NCBI GenBank assembly: GCA_020853025.1
Contig: JADYZP010000060.1
Location: 1 to 64,000, forward strand
Length of the DNA: 64,000 bases
Source of the DNA: Burkholderiales bacterium
Lineage (GTDB): Bacteria; Pseudomonadota; Gammaproteobacteria; Burkholderiales; Casimicrobiaceae
Reading direction: 5' to 3'
Below are positions 8,328 through 17,975 of this stretch, piece by piece (position 1 is the stretch's first letter; each line of letters opens with the position of its first letter). The translations under genes and the position numbers were made by a program. Below the pieces are notes generated by a model that saw only the letters and a program-made list of their open reading frames with translations, ran no database searches and had not been told where the DNA came from.

Positions 8328-9445
8328 AGAAAACTCCGAGCGGATTCGGGCCGCTGACCTGGCTGACGACGATCGTCATCACCACGCTGCTGCTGGTGGC
8401 GGCGACCAAGGCGTTGTGGCTGGTCGTGCCGTTCCTGCTGGCGATCATTCTCTACTACCTGCTGTACCCGATCGTGCTCCGCCTGATCCTCGGAGGCGTT
8501 GCGCGTGAAGCCGCGGCCGCGCTGGTCGCCGGCGGGGTCACCGTGCTCGCGGTCGCGATCATGATTCCGCTGGTTCCGTGGCTGATCGCGCAGTCGGTCA
8601 GCGGCGAGGAGACGCTGTTTCGCTACCTCGAGGGCGGCCGCGTGCTCATCGACCGGACGCTGCTCGCGCTGGAGTCGCAGTTCGCCTTCCTGAAGCGGCT
8701 GGACTTCCACGCCGAGATGAGCAGGAAGGCCACCGAGTTCGGCAACGTGTTCGTGCAGAAGCAGTTGGCTGACGCGCTGAACGGGGCCGCGACATGGCTG
8801 CCCTCGCTGCTGCTCGCGCCGTTTTTCGCATTCTTCTTCCTGCGTGACGGGCGGCAGTTCGTGACGTTGCTGCTCAACGAAGTGCCCAACGCATTCTTCG
8901 AGCGGACGATCTACATGGTCGACCGCGTCAACGCAACCGCGCGCAACTATTTCCAGGGCCTGCTGAAGCTGACCGTGATCGATTCGCTGTTGCTGGCATT
9001 CGGACTGTGGCTGATTGGAATTCCCGGTGCGCTGTTGCTGGGAGTGATCGCCGCGATCTTTGAATGGGTGCCGGTCGTCGGCATGATCCTGGGCTGCGTG
9101 CTGGTCGTGCTGGTGGCGGCAGCGGATTTTCCGAACGACCCCTGGGTTGTCTACGCGGTGGTTGCGCTGTTCGTCGCCGTCCGCATGCTCGACAACTTCC
9201 TGTTCATCCCGCTGACCATCGGCCGCAGCATTCAGATGCACCCGCTGCCGACGGTGCTGATGGTGTTCATCGGTGGCGCAGTGGCGGGTGTTGCCGGATT
9301 GATTCTCGCCTTGCCGCTGGCGGGTGTGGTCAGCGCGGTCGTCGGTACTGCCGCCGGAATCGTCTACGATCCCCGCCTGCGCGCGCGCAATCGCTTCGCG
9401 AAGGCGCTGCAACTGCGGCGCGCCACCGCCGACCTGTCGCCCTGA
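8324..9445 (+). CDS. AI-2E family transporter (PerM/YdiK-like)
   Basis: A 373-residue integral membrane protein of the AI-2E transporter family. Start is GTG 8324 overlapping the upstream stop. It has two or three N-terminal membrane segments, a soluble central stretch (about 100-150), then the C-terminal membrane bundle with LLLGVIAAIFEWVPVVGMIL and the typical IQMHPLPTVLMVFIGG. Family members include exporters of autoinducer-2, Na+/H+ antiporters and many of unknown substrate, so the transported solute cannot be assigned. It shares an operon with the cNMP-binding protein and ends at a hairpin facing the convergent efp gene. Confidence 0.87.
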   Translation: MKKTPSGFGPLTWLTTIVITTLLLVAATKALWLVVPFLLAIILYYLLYPIVLRLILGGVAREAAAALVAGGVTVLAVAIMIPLVPWLIAQSVSGEETLFRYLEGGRVLIDRTLLALESQFAFLKRLDFHAEMSRKATEFGNVFVQKQLADALNGAATWLPSLLLAPFFAFFFLRDGRQFVTLLLNEVPNAFFERTIYMVDRVNATARNYFQGLLKLTVIDSLLLAFGLWLIGIPGALLLGVIAAIFEWVPVVGMILGCVLVVLVAAADFPNDPWVVYAVVALFVAVRMLDNFLFIPLTIGRSIQMHPLPTVLMVFIGGAVAGVAGLILALPLAGVVSAVVGTAAGIVYDPRLRARNRFAKALQLRRATADLSP

Positions 9446-9448
9446 TCA

Positions 9449-9474
9449 CGAAGGGCACCCAACGGCGCCCTTCG
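9449..9474. terminator. Hairpin between convergent genes
   Basis: CGAAGGGC (9449-9456) pairs perfectly with GCCCTTCG (9467-9474) over a 10-base loop and is followed by TTTG on the plus strand. It lies between the permease stop (9445) and the efp stop (9496) and may serve as terminator for both directions, though the T-run is short. Confidence 0.6.
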
Positions 9475-9495
9475 TTTGCAGCAGAAGGTGAACCT

Positions 9496-10050
9496 CTAGA
9501 CGCGGCGGCGATATTCGCCGGTGCGGGTGTCGATCTCGATCCTGTCACCGGTGGTGACGAACAGCGGGACCTGCACCTCGAAGCCGTTGCGCAGCTTCGC
9601 GGGCTTCATCACCTTGCCTGATGTGTCGCCCTTGACTGCCGGTTCCGTATACGTGATCTCGCGGTCGACCGAGTTCGGCAACTCGATCGAGATCGCGCGT
9701 CCCTCGTAGAAGGTCAACTCGCAGGGCATGCCTTCCTCGAGATAGTTGAGCGCGTCGCCCAGGTTGTCGCGCTCGACGTCGAACTGGTTGAATTCGGTGT
9801 CCATGAACACATACATCGGGTCGGCGAAGTAGGAGTAGCTGACCTCCTTCTTCTCGAGCTGGACGGTGTCGAACTTGTCGTCGGCGCGGTAGACGGTCTC
9901 GGTGCCGCTGTTCGAGAGCAGATTCTTGAGCTTCATCTTGACGACCGAAGCGTTGCGGCCGGACTTCGTGAATTCGGCTTTCTGCACGACCATCGGATCC
10001 TTGCCGACCATGATGACGTTGCCGGCGCGTACTTCCTGAGCGAGTTTCAT
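9496..10050 (-). CDS. efp: Translation elongation factor P, Arg32 type
   Basis: A 184-residue EF-P with the three beta-barrel domains of normal length. EF-P binds ribosomes stalled at polyproline and speeds peptide-bond formation. The tip of domain I reads [13 protein letters not shown], placing Arg at position 32. This is the site that EarP rhamnosylates in Pseudomonas, Neisseria and many betaproteobacteria, in contrast to the lysine of E. coli EF-P. Its modifying enzyme gene lies just upstream on the same strand, 118 bases away. Start ATG 10050 gives [10 protein letters not shown], the expected N-terminus; the frame is open further upstream but that sequence is not EF-P-like. Confidence 0.97.
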   Translation of the reverse strand: MKLAQEVRAGNVIMVGKDPMVVQKAEFTKSGRNASVVKMKLKNLLSNSGTETVYRADDKFDTVQLEKKEVSYSYFADPMYVFMDTEFNQFDVERDNLGDALNYLEEGMPCELTFYEGRAISIELPNSVDREITYTEPAVKGDTSGKVMKPAKLRNGFEVQVPLFVTTGDRIEIDTRTGEYRRRV

Positions 10051-10168
10051 GACGGTTCCTGCTCTATGGGCGGAGCATTCACGTGGGGAGCGGCTCCGCC
10101 GGGGTTGGGCGTCGAGGATGCACCCGCAATCCACTGCCGTGGCCGAAGGCATCCGGGGAAACCCATAA

Positions 10169-11320
10169 TTATAAACGATTTTCGCAGAATGTGACCAATG
10201 CGCTCGCAAGGTCGGGCTGACGCGCGAGCGCCCGCGCCCAGGCGCGGGTGAGGACTCCGACGGCGGGCATCGCCGCACGATAGCCGGGCCACGCCGCCGC
10301 GGCGGTCACCGGGTCGCCGGCGTTCCATGCGTACCAGAATTCGCGCTGGCCGACGCGCGTACCTTCCGGCAGGCCATCCTCCAGCCGGTTGAGAAATGCG
10401 TCCATCTTGACCAGGTGCGCGTCACCCTCCTGCGGATAGATGTGCCAGACAAAGGGCTGTCCCGCCCATTGCGCGCGCACGAACGAGTCTTCGCCGCGGA
10501 CGAAATTGAGGTCGGCGACCCACAACCGGCGGTCGAAGGCATCCTGGTCGACGAAGGGTGCGACCGCCAACGTCAGCCGTCCGCGGACGAGCGGCGCACC
10601 CGGATGCGGAATTGCGCCTCCTGTCCAGCGATCGAGTTCGGAGCTTGCGATGCCTTCGGGCGCGACGCAGACAACCGGCTCGTCGCCTTCGGCCCATTGG
10701 TCGAGCAGCGCCGGCAGCGCCGGATTCGCGTAGCAGAACAGCGAAACGACCAGCGCTTCCGGGTCCGGCGTGTAGCCGGTACTTCGCCATACGCCTGCGC
10801 GCACCGTCTGATCGCAGCGAAGCGCATCTCGCGCGTCGAGCAATCCTTCCTCGCGCAGCACGCCGCCGGAAGCGGGCGTGAAGCCGGGAAACCAGAACCA
10901 GCGCGTGATCGGCAGCCGCGGATGCGGCGATGGCAGGCCGTGCGAGGCGTCGATCCAAGGTTCGGCGGAAAGGTATTCGAGCACCACCCAGACCGGCGAT
11001 CGCGGCATCACGGTCATCGCCGCCGCGTAGGCATCGGGTATCCCGCAGCCGAAGGCCTCGATCACGACGTCGGCGGGCGACGCGTCGTCGGGCAACGGGT
11101 CGACCCAGCGACGAACCCGCACGCCGGTGGCGGCCTGATCATCGTGGCCGATCGCGAGGCCGGGCGCGATCCTGCCGAGGCTTGGCAGATCGTCGATCCA
11201 CAACGTCACCGCGAGGCCATGCTCATGCACGAGCTGGCGCGCGAGGCGCCAGCAGACCCCCGCGTCGCCGAAGTTGTCGACGACGCGGCAGAAGATGTCC
11301 CAGCGGAACGACGTGGTCAA
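10169..11320 (-). CDS. earP: EF-P arginine rhamnosyltransferase EarP
   Basis: A 383-residue EarP (formerly DUF2331). It transfers rhamnose from dTDP-β-L-rhamnose to Arg32 of EF-P with inversion. Seen: the N-terminal motif [11 protein letters not shown] with Asp15 and Asp19 as in characterised EarP, and the C-terminal nucleotide-sugar motif [19 protein letters not shown] followed by IYPQEGDAH. The start is TTG 11320; there is no in-frame ATG or GTG before a stop at about 11354-11356, and the conserved family N-terminus begins within a few residues of it. TTG may keep expression low. It is co-directional with efp and divergent from the DsbA-like gene. dTDP-rhamnose synthesis genes are not in the window. 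Confidence 0.95.
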   Translation of the reverse strand: MTTSFRWDIFCRVVDNFGDAGVCWRLARQLVHEHGLAVTLWIDDLPSLGRIAPGLAIGHDDQAATGVRVRRWVDPLPDDASPADVVIEAFGCGIPDAYAAAMTVMPRSPVWVVLEYLSAEPWIDASHGLPSPHPRLPITRWFWFPGFTPASGGVLREEGLLDARDALRCDQTVRAGVWRSTGYTPDPEALVVSLFCYANPALPALLDQWAEGDEPVVCVAPEGIASSELDRWTGGAIPHPGAPLVRGRLTLAVAPFVDQDAFDRRLWVADLNFVRGEDSFVRAQWAGQPFVWHIYPQEGDAHLVKMDAFLNRLEDGLPEGTRVGQREFWYAWNAGDPVTAAAAWPGYRAAMPAVGVLTRAWARALARQPDLASALVTFCENRL

Positions 11321-11441
11321 GGCGGGGCTTGGGTTCCAACGCGATGTGCGCCATTATCCGGGAATCGGCATCGGGGCCCAGCATGCCGCCGACCGCAACG
11401 TGCCGCGGGCCGGATTCGCGTCTCGCCGGAAAGGAAATCAC

Positions 11442-12104
11442 GTGTTGCCTGTATTCACCATCGACGTCGTATCGGATGTCGTGTGCCCGTGGTGCTTCAT
11501 CGGCAAGCGGCGGCTGGAGGTGGCGATCGCGCGCCTGCGTGCAGTGGAGCCCGAGTTGCCGATCGAGGTGCGCTGGCATCCGTTCCAGCTCAATCCCGAC
11601 CTGCCGCCGGAGGGTGTGGACCGCCGCCGGTATCTGGAGGCGAAATTCGGCGGACCGGACAAGGCGCGGCAGGTCTACGCGCGCGTCGAGGCTGCGGGTA
11701 AGACGGCCGACATCGCCTTCGCCTTCGATGCGATCGAGCGCCAGCCGAACACGCTCGATGCGCATCGGCTGATCGCCTGGGCGCAGATGCGTCGCGAGGG
11801 CGATTCCGAAGCGCTGGTCGAAAATCTGTTTCGCGCCTATTTCGTCGATGGCCGCTATGTCGGCGATCGCGACGAACTCGTACGGCTGGCTGCGGACGCC
11901 GGCTACGATCCGGACGATGCGCGAACGATGCTCGCCTCGAACGAGCTGCACGACGTCGTCGCCGTAGCGGACCGTCGTGCACGCGACCTGGGCGTATCCG
12001 GTGTGCCGTTTTTCATTTTCGGCGGCAAGACGGCGGTATCGGGAGCGCAGGAGTCCGAGGCATTGCTCGACGCGATTGCGCAGGCACGCGCGCAAGTTTC
12101 GTAG
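11442..12104 (+). CDS. DsbA-family oxidoreductase, FrnE-like
   Basis: A 220-residue thioredoxin-fold protein of the FrnE/DsbA group. The N-terminal IDVVSDVVCPWCFIGKRRLE carries the redox motif CPWC, and VSGVPFFIFGGK has the cis-proline loop (GVP). There is no signal peptide, as expected for FrnE proteins, which act in the cytoplasm as disulfide isomerases or polyketide-associated oxidoreductases. Start is GTG 11442 with AAAGGA about 8 bases upstream; the open frame continues back to 11274 but that part overlaps earP on the other strand and is not conserved-looking. It converges with otsB, whose stop is directly adjacent. Confidence 0.88.
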   Translation: MLPVFTIDVVSDVVCPWCFIGKRRLEVAIARLRAVEPELPIEVRWHPFQLNPDLPPEGVDRRRYLEAKFGGPDKARQVYARVEAAGKTADIAFAFDAIERQPNTLDAHRLIAWAQMRREGDSEALVENLFRAYFVDGRYVGDRDELVRLAADAGYDPDDARTMLASNELHDVVAVADRRARDLGVSGVPFFIFGGKTAVSGAQESEALLDAIAQARAQVS

Positions 12105-12923
12105 TCAACCCTCGTCCTCGGGATCCATCGCATACGTCGCCTCGGCCACCATCGGCACCTGCAGCCAATGTTTTACCGCCGTGGGGTCGGCCAGGCGAAA
12201 GCGTGCGGCGGTGGGTCCGGGCCCGACCTTCACCGTCCATCCGTCGAGCCGTTCGACCGCGGTGAAGCCGTGCTCGTCGGTCAGATCGTCGCCGACGAAT
12301 ACCGGCAGCCGGCCCGCGAACGGCGGCTCGGCCATGAAGTCGCTGATGGCGGTTCCCTTGTCGCGGCCTTCAGGCCGGACTTCGAGCAGCATCTTGCCGG
12401 GCTGCAGTTCGTAGCCTTCGTCGGCGCCCAATGATTCGCGCAGCGTGCGGTGGACGTGCGCGGCGAGCTGCGGCGTCTCGCGGTAGTGCAAGGCGAGCGA
12501 CGCGCCCTTGTCCTCGAACAGCAGTTGCGGGTGCCGCGTGGCGAGGCCGCGCAGCAGATTGCGCAGTCGTGCCTGCGTGGTCTTGACCGGCGAGTGCAGG
12601 TGGATGCCGCCGTCGGCGTCGCGCCGCTCACAGCCGTGCTGGCCCGCGATCGGCAGCTTGAGATTCGGAAACAACCGGTCGGCGCTGGTGATCGCGCGGC
12701 CGGTGATTAGCGCCAGCGCACCGCCCAGGTCGTCGAACAGCCTGCGCAGCGCGTCGGTGATCTCGGTGTCGATGTGCACGGCATCGGGAACACGCGCGAA
12801 CTCCGCCAGCGTGCCGTCGATGTCGAGGAACAGCGCACAGTCCGCACCGAGCGCGGGCGGAGGCGGCCGCACGAAACGCGCGGGGCGCGGCGTGCCATTC
12901 GACGATGGTGTCTCCGGACTCAT
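12105..12923 (-). CDS. otsB: Trehalose-6-phosphate phosphatase
   Basis: A 272-residue HAD-type phosphatase converting trehalose 6-phosphate to trehalose. Seen: ALFLDIDGTLAEF with nucleophile Asp34 and acid/base Asp36, LITGRAI (motif II region), IAGQHGCERR as in OtsB proteins, and the late FVGDDLTDEHGF holding the Mg-binding acidic residues. About 25 proline-rich residues precede the domain. Its start codon overlaps the stop of otsA in an ATGA arrangement, so the pair is translationally coupled. Trehalose made here would serve as an osmoprotectant or stress solute. Confidence 0.95.
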   Translation of the reverse strand: MSPETPSSNGTPRPARFVRPPPPALGADCALFLDIDGTLAEFARVPDAVHIDTEITDALRRLFDDLGGALALITGRAITSADRLFPNLKLPIAGQHGCERRDADGGIHLHSPVKTTQARLRNLLRGLATRHPQLLFEDKGASLALHYRETPQLAAHVHRTLRESLGADEGYELQPGKMLLEVRPEGRDKGTAISDFMAEPPFAGRLPVFVGDDLTDEHGFTAVERLDGWTVKVGPGPTAARFRLADPTAVKHWLQVPMVAEATYAMDPEDEG

Positions 12924-15139
12924 TCGTCGCTGTTTCCGAGCCGATGGTGAAAGCGTTTGCGCTGGTGCATCGCCGCTGCGTCGAGCAGCATGCGGCCGGC
13001 CCAGCGATAGACGTTGAATTCACGGATGATGTTGCGCATCAGGCGCATGCGGTCGCGCTGCTCGTCGTCGGACATGGCCAACGCCACGCCGAGTGCGGCG
13101 GCGCATTGCTCGGCGTCGTAAGGGTTGACGATCAGTGCCTCGGGCAGTTCACGCGACGCACCGGCGAACTGCGACAGGATCAGTACGCCGCGCTCGTCGT
13201 CGCGGGCGGCGACGTACTCCTTGGCGACCAGGTTCATGCCGTCGTGCAGGCTGCTGACAAAGCACAAGTCGGCGGCGCGGTGGTATTCGTAGACCGATTC
13301 GGGTTCGTGGTGCTCGGCCAGCAGGATGATCGGCGGATGCGCGGCATTCGGGTAGCGGTCGTTGATCTGCGCCACCTGCCGGTGGACGCGGTTGGCGTAA
13401 TCCTGATAGTCGTCGATGGTGCTGCGCGACGGCGCGGCGATTTGCACGAAGGTGAAGCGCCCGATCCATTCGGGCTGCAGTTCGAGCAGGCGCCCGACCG
13501 CGGTGAAGCGCTCGATGATCCCCTTCGTGTAGTCGAGTCGATCGAGTCCCACGCCCAGCTTGTGTCCGCGCGGAAGGTTGAGGCGCACGCGGACATTCTC
13601 GCGCGCCTCGTCGATCGGCGGCGCCTTGGCCAGCGGCGCCGGCGGCCATTCGATCGAGATCGGGTAGCGATGGACGGCGGTGCGCTCGCCGCGGCAGACG
13701 ACGGTGAAGGTTTCGCGATCGATTCGCGCCTCGACAAAGCGGTCGACCGTCTCCAGGAAATTGGTGCAGTGGAACTGCGTGTGGAAGCCCAGGATGTCGC
13801 TGCCGAGCAGGCCATCGAGCAGCTCGACACGCCATGGGCAGATCGCGAAGGCCTCCGGATTCGGCCACGGGATGTGCCAGAAGGTGATGATCGTCGCCTT
13901 CGGCAGGCGCTCCCGGATCATTCTCGGCAGCAGCGCGAAATGGTAGTCCTGCACCAGCACCACCGGGTCATCACTGTGCGCCTCGGCGACCACGGCGTCG
14001 GCGAATTTCGCGTTGACCGCCCGGTACTGTTCCCAGTCCGAGCTGCGAAATGTCGGGCGTACGTGCGCGATGTGACACAGCGGCCACAGGCCCTCGTTGG
14101 CGAAGCCTTCGTAGTAGCCGGCGGTCTCCTCTTCGGTGAGCCACAGCCGGCGGATCTGGTACGCCGGATTCTCGGGCGGAACGCCGACGCGGTCGTGCTT
14201 GTCGACCGTTTCGCGGTCGGCGTTGCCGCTGCCGTGTGCGATCCAGGTGCCCGAACAGGCGCGCATCACCGGCTCGAGCGCGGTGACGAGTCCGCTGGCC
14301 GGCCGCTGCACGCGGATCCCCTGCGGCGACCTGACGTGGATATAGGGCTCGCGGTTGGACACGATGATGATGTCGTTGCCGCGCATTTCGCCGCGCAGCA
14401 CCGCACGCAGCGTTTCCTGCGTCCAGCGCTGCTGCGACTCGTCGGTCGGCCGAAACTGATGCTCGAGTTCGCGCAGCAGCGCCTGCACGTCGCGCGCGAT
14501 CGGCCGCAGCTCGGGCGCGGTGCCGGAAGCGGGCCGCAGGATGCCTTCGCCGCGCAAGAGCGCGCGCAGGCCGGCGACCCAGCCGCGCCACGACAGCTGC
14601 GCGATGACGACGGTAATCAGCGCGACGCTCGCCGCCAGCGCAGCGAAGAAATAAAACAGGTACCAGCGCGTCTCCGAGCTGCGCCGCTCGATGTAGCTCA
14701 TGTCGTTGACGAGCACCAGCTGTGCGTTGTCGCTCCCGTCGATGGTGATCGGGCGCACTGCGACATGCACGACACCCTTCGCGGTTTGCAGCAGATGCTC
14801 GCCGGCGTTCTGGTAGCGCTCGAGCATCGAGCAGCGCAGCTCCGGTGGAAAGGCGACGGTTGCGATGGGCGCCGCGCCGTCCGGCAGGCACAAACCCACG
14901 GCGTACAGCCGCTCGTCGCGGGTGATGCGGTGGAAGAAGTTGAGGATCCGTGTCGACGACCCTGATCGAATCAGCTCCTCCAGCGGTTCCTGCACCGTGT
15001 TCGCGACCAGGTTCGAGCGGGTGTCGAGATCGCGAACGAACCAGCGCGTGGTCAGGACGTCGACCAGCGGCACCGCCGCATACGCAAAGAGCGCGAGGGC
15101 GATGAGCAGGGGAACGAGAAAACGCAGCGAAAGACGCAT
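12920..15139 (-). CDS. otsA: Membrane-anchored trehalose-6-phosphate synthase with sensor-like N-terminus
   Basis: A 739-residue protein. Residues about 255-735 form a GT20 trehalose-6-phosphate synthase joining UDP-glucose and glucose 6-phosphate: [30 protein letters not shown] and [18 protein letters not shown] are all present. Ahead of it are a membrane segment (about 5-27), a roughly 130-residue presumably periplasmic part, a second membrane segment (about 159-182) and a HAMP-like linker. This is the layout of a two-transmembrane sensor, not of the usual soluble enzyme of about 460-500 residues. Start ATG 15139 is chosen because it begins with the membrane segment [12 protein letters not shown]; the longer open frame adds 83 unlikely residues. 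The N-terminus could gate the enzyme in response to osmotic or envelope stress. Confidence 0.92.
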   Translation of the reverse strand: MRLSLRFLVPLLIALALFAYAAVPLVDVLTTRWFVRDLDTRSNLVANTVQEPLEELIRSGSSTRILNFFHRITRDERLYAVGLCLPDGAAPIATVAFPPELRCSMLERYQNAGEHLLQTAKGVVHVAVRPITIDGSDNAQLVLVNDMSYIERRSSETRWYLFYFFAALAASVALITVVIAQLSWRGWVAGLRALLRGEGILRPASGTAPELRPIARDVQALLRELEHQFRPTDESQQRWTQETLRAVLRGEMRGNDIIIVSNREPYIHVRSPQGIRVQRPASGLVTALEPVMRACSGTWIAHGSGNADRETVDKHDRVGVPPENPAYQIRRLWLTEEETAGYYEGFANEGLWPLCHIAHVRPTFRSSDWEQYRAVNAKFADAVVAEAHSDDPVVLVQDYHFALLPRMIRERLPKATIITFWHIPWPNPEAFAICPWRVELLDGLLGSDILGFHTQFHCTNFLETVDRFVEARIDRETFTVVCRGERTAVHRYPISIEWPPAPLAKAPPIDEARENVRVRLNLPRGHKLGVGLDRLDYTKGIIERFTAVGRLLELQPEWIGRFTFVQIAAPSRSTIDDYQDYANRVHRQVAQINDRYPNAAHPPIILLAEHHEPESVYEYHRAADLCFVSSLHDGMNLVAKEYVAARDDERGVLILSQFAGASRELPEALIVNPYDAEQCAAALGVALAMSDDEQRDRMRLMRNIIREFNVYRWAGRMLLDAAAMHQRKRFHHRLGNSDE

Positions 15140-15197
15140 GGATACGGCCGCAGCGGCGACGCGCGGCGATGGCGATGCAGACCGCCACTTTACTACG

Positions 15198-16346
15198 TCA
15201 CGAGCGAGTGCCGGCTCCCAATGCCCGCAGCCGCTCGATTTCGTCGGCGGTGAAGCCCCAGTCTGCAAGCGCTGCGCGGCCGCCTTCGCCGCGTTCGGGT
15301 GGCGTGCCGCGCACCGCTCCGGGTGTCCGCGAAAAGCGCGGCGCGGGGGCAGGCTGCGTGATGTTGCCGAGCGTGACATGACTGCCACGGGCGATCGCGT
15401 GCGGATGCGCAGCCGCTTCGGTGAAATTCAACACCGGCGCGACGCACGCATCCGAGCCCGCGAAGCTGCGCGACCATTCGTCGCGTGTCTTGGTCGCCAG
15501 CACCTGCGCGAAGCGAGCGCGCAGCGTCGGCCAACCCGCGCGGTCCTGCGGATCGGGAAGCGCCTCGTCGGCGAGGCCCAGTCGCTCCAGCAACTCCGCG
15601 TAGAACTTGGGCTCGATGGCGCCGATCGCGACATGGCGATCGTCGCGCGTGCGATAGCTGTCGTACCACGGCGCCCCGGAATCGAGTACGTTGTCGCCGC
15701 GCACGTCGCTCCAGCGCGCTGCCGCCTGCAATCCCCAGAACATCGTCGACAGCAGCGATGCGCCCTCGACCATCGCGGCATCGACGACCTGGCCGCGACC
15801 GGAGCGTTGCGCCTCGAACAGCGCGCAGGCGATGCCGAAACCGAGCAGCATGCCGCCGCCGCCGAAATCGCCGACCAGGTTGAGCGGCGGCACCGGTGCG
15901 CCGCCGGCGCGTCCAATCGCATGCAGCGCACCGGACAGCGCAATATAGTCGATGTCGTGGCCCGCGCGCGCTGCTAGCGGACCCTCCTGGCCCCAGCCTG
16001 TCATGCGGCCGTAGACGAGCTTCGGATTGCCGGCGAGCAGCACGTCCGGCCCGAGACCCAGGCGCTCCATGACGCCGGGGCGAAACCCTTCGATGATCGC
16101 GTCCGCCCTCGTTGCAAGCGCGATCGCCGCCGTTGCGCCGCCGGCGGACTTGAGATCGAGCGTGAGCGACCGCCTGCCGCGCAGCATCACGTCGAACCAG
16201 CGGTCCGGTTGCAGGCCCAGTTGCGGGTCCTGCGGCCGGTCGACGAGCAGCACGTCGGCGCCCATGTCGGCCAGCAGCATGCCGCAAAACGGGCCGGGGC
16301 CGATTGCCTCGAATTCGAGCACCCGCACGCCGGTCAAAGGTCCCAT
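15198..16346 (-). CDS. CaiB/BaiF family CoA-transferase, alpha-methylacyl-CoA racemase type
   Basis: A 382-residue class III CoA-transferase fold protein. It resembles alpha-methylacyl-CoA racemase: MGPLTGVRVLEFEAIGPGPF at the start, RMTGWGQEGPLAARAGHDIDY with His130, NLVGDFGGGG with Asp160, and AIGAIEPKFY with a Glu. These correspond to the His, Asp and Glu of the racemase active site, while CoA-transferases use an Asp at another place. The likely role is epimerising 2-methyl-branched acyl-CoA for beta-oxidation. It is a monocistron 58 bases from otsA and diverges from the aldehyde dehydrogenase gene. A true CoA-transferase activity is the alternative. Confidence 0.85.
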   Translation of the reverse strand: MGPLTGVRVLEFEAIGPGPFCGMLLADMGADVLLVDRPQDPQLGLQPDRWFDVMLRGRRSLTLDLKSAGGATAAIALATRADAIIEGFRPGVMERLGLGPDVLLAGNPKLVYGRMTGWGQEGPLAARAGHDIDYIALSGALHAIGRAGGAPVPPLNLVGDFGGGGMLLGFGIACALFEAQRSGRGQVVDAAMVEGASLLSTMFWGLQAAARWSDVRGDNVLDSGAPWYDSYRTRDDRHVAIGAIEPKFYAELLERLGLADEALPDPQDRAGWPTLRARFAQVLATKTRDEWSRSFAGSDACVAPVLNFTEAAAHPHAIARGSHVTLGNITQPAPAPRFSRTPGAVRGTPPERGEGGRAALADWGFTADEIERLRALGAGTRS

Positions 16347-16508
16347 GTCCTGGCTCCGATGCTACCGCAGTTCGTGCCTGCACGTTGCGCATCGCGACGA
16401 TACGCGGATTTCGGGATCGGTGCGGATGCGATAATGCGCGACTTCGCTCTCGCCGTCGCCGCCAGCAGCGGCGGCCGTCGCGCATTGAAACCAGGGACCA
16501 GGGCCGTC

Positions 16509-17954
16509 ATGAAGTCAGCTCAGTCGAAGTCCGCCGCCAAGGCGACGCGCGAACTCGATCGGTTGTTCGCGCTGCAGCGTGCAGCCTTCGCGCGCGAGCG
16601 CTATCCCGACCTCGCCAGCCGCCAGGACCGGCTCGCACGACTGAAGGCGCTGGTGGTCGACAACGAGGCTCGGTTCGCCGATGCGGTGGATCGCGACTTC
16701 GGCGATCGCTCCGAGCACGAAACACGGCTGGCCGAGATCTATATCGTCGCCTCCGAGATCGCCGATGCGCAGCGCAACCTCGATCGTTGGATGCGGCGCG
16801 AGCGTGTGACCACGCCGCTGCACCTGATGCCAGGGCGCGCGTTCATCGAGCGGCAGCCGATCGGTGTCGCCGGCATCATCAGCCCGTGGAACTACCCGGT
16901 GCAGCTGGCGCTGGCACCGGCGCTGGGCGCGCTGGCCGCAGGCAACCGCGTGCTGCTGAAACCATCGGAAATCACGCCTGCAACGTCGAAGCTGCTGCGC
17001 GAGCTGGTGGCGGCGAATTTCGCGGAAGACGAGTTTGCGGTGGTGACCGGCGACGCCGAGATCGGCGCTCGCTTCACGCAGCTCCCCTTCGATCACCTGT
17101 TCTTCACCGGCTCGACGGCGGTCGGTCGCCTGGTCGCGCGCGCGGCCGCCGAAAACATGACACCAGTCACGCTGGAGCTGGGCGGCAAGTCGCCTGCATT
17201 GTTTGCGCCCGATGCCGATATCGCGCTGTGCGCGCCGCGGCTGATGTCCGGCAAGCTGCTGAACGCCGGACAGACCTGCATCGCGCCCGACTACGCGCTG
17301 GTCCCGGAACGCGGCGTCGACACGTTTGTCGCCGCATTGCAAAAGGCAGCCGCCGAACTGTATCCGTCGTACGCCGCCAACGCCGACTACACGGCGATCG
17401 TCAACGAGCATCATTACCGCCGGCTGACGGCGCTGATCGACGATGCGCGGGGCAAGGGCGCGCGCATCGTCGTGCTCAATCCCGCGAACGAAACGCCAGA
17501 TCCGGCGTCGCGCAAGCTGCTGCCGGCGCTGATCCTCGGTGTTCGCGACGACATGGCGGTGATGCGCGAGGAGATCTTCGGGCCGCTGCTGCCGATCGAG
17601 ACCTACGCGACGCTGGACGACGCCGTCGCGCGCCTCGGCACGCGGCCGCATCCGCTGGCGTTCTACTATTTCGGGAGCACCGGTGCCCGCTGCGGACGAG
17701 TCCTGAAGCAGACGCTGGCAGGCGGCGTCACCGTCAACGACACGCTGTGGCACTTCGCGCACAGGAACCTGCCTTTCGGCGGCGTCGGCGCGTCGGGTTC
17801 AGGCGCCTACCACGGCGAGGCGAGCTTCCTCACCTTCACGCATCGCAAGCCGGTATTCGTGCAGCCGCGCTTCGCGGCAACGAAGCTTTTGTATCCGCCG
17901 TACGGCGACGCCTTCGAACGCGTGCTGGCGCTGCTGCGCAAGCTCAATGGCTGA
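16509..17954 (+). CDS. Aldehyde dehydrogenase, coniferyl aldehyde dehydrogenase type
   Basis: A 481-residue NAD(P)-dependent aldehyde dehydrogenase. Landmarks: GIISPWNYPVQLALAPALGALAAGN, LKPSEITPATS, the cofactor loop FFTGSTAVGR, general-base motif VTLELGGKSP, catalytic Cys in LNAGQTCIAPDY, and EEIFGPLLPI. The GQTC-x-APDY form, together with the C-terminal NDTLWHFAHRNLPFGGVGASG, is that of the class-3-like group that includes coniferyl aldehyde dehydrogenase. Such enzymes oxidise coniferyl or other aromatic and fatty aldehydes. ATG 16509 gives a normal length; an upstream in-frame ATG at 16434 is possible. It converges with ppk2 with a gap of only 21 bases. Confidence 0.88.
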   Translation: MKSAQSKSAAKATRELDRLFALQRAAFARERYPDLASRQDRLARLKALVVDNEARFADAVDRDFGDRSEHETRLAEIYIVASEIADAQRNLDRWMRRERVTTPLHLMPGRAFIERQPIGVAGIISPWNYPVQLALAPALGALAAGNRVLLKPSEITPATSKLLRELVAANFAEDEFAVVTGDAEIGARFTQLPFDHLFFTGSTAVGRLVARAAAENMTPVTLELGGKSPALFAPDADIALCAPRLMSGKLLNAGQTCIAPDYALVPERGVDTFVAALQKAAAELYPSYAANADYTAIVNEHHYRRLTALIDDARGKGARIVVLNPANETPDPASRKLLPALILGVRDDMAVMREEIFGPLLPIETYATLDDAVARLGTRPHPLAFYYFGSTGARCGRVLKQTLAGGVTVNDTLWHFAHRNLPFGGVGASGSGAYHGEASFLTFTHRKPVFVQPRFAATKLLYPPYGDAFERVLALLRKLNG

Positions 17955-17975
17955 CCGGCATCCGGGTCTCACGCA

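Noticed and set aside
12905..14965. Plus-strand open frame of 686 codons over otsA
   Set aside because: Antisense shadow of otsA, whose GT20 motifs are unequivocal on the minus strand.
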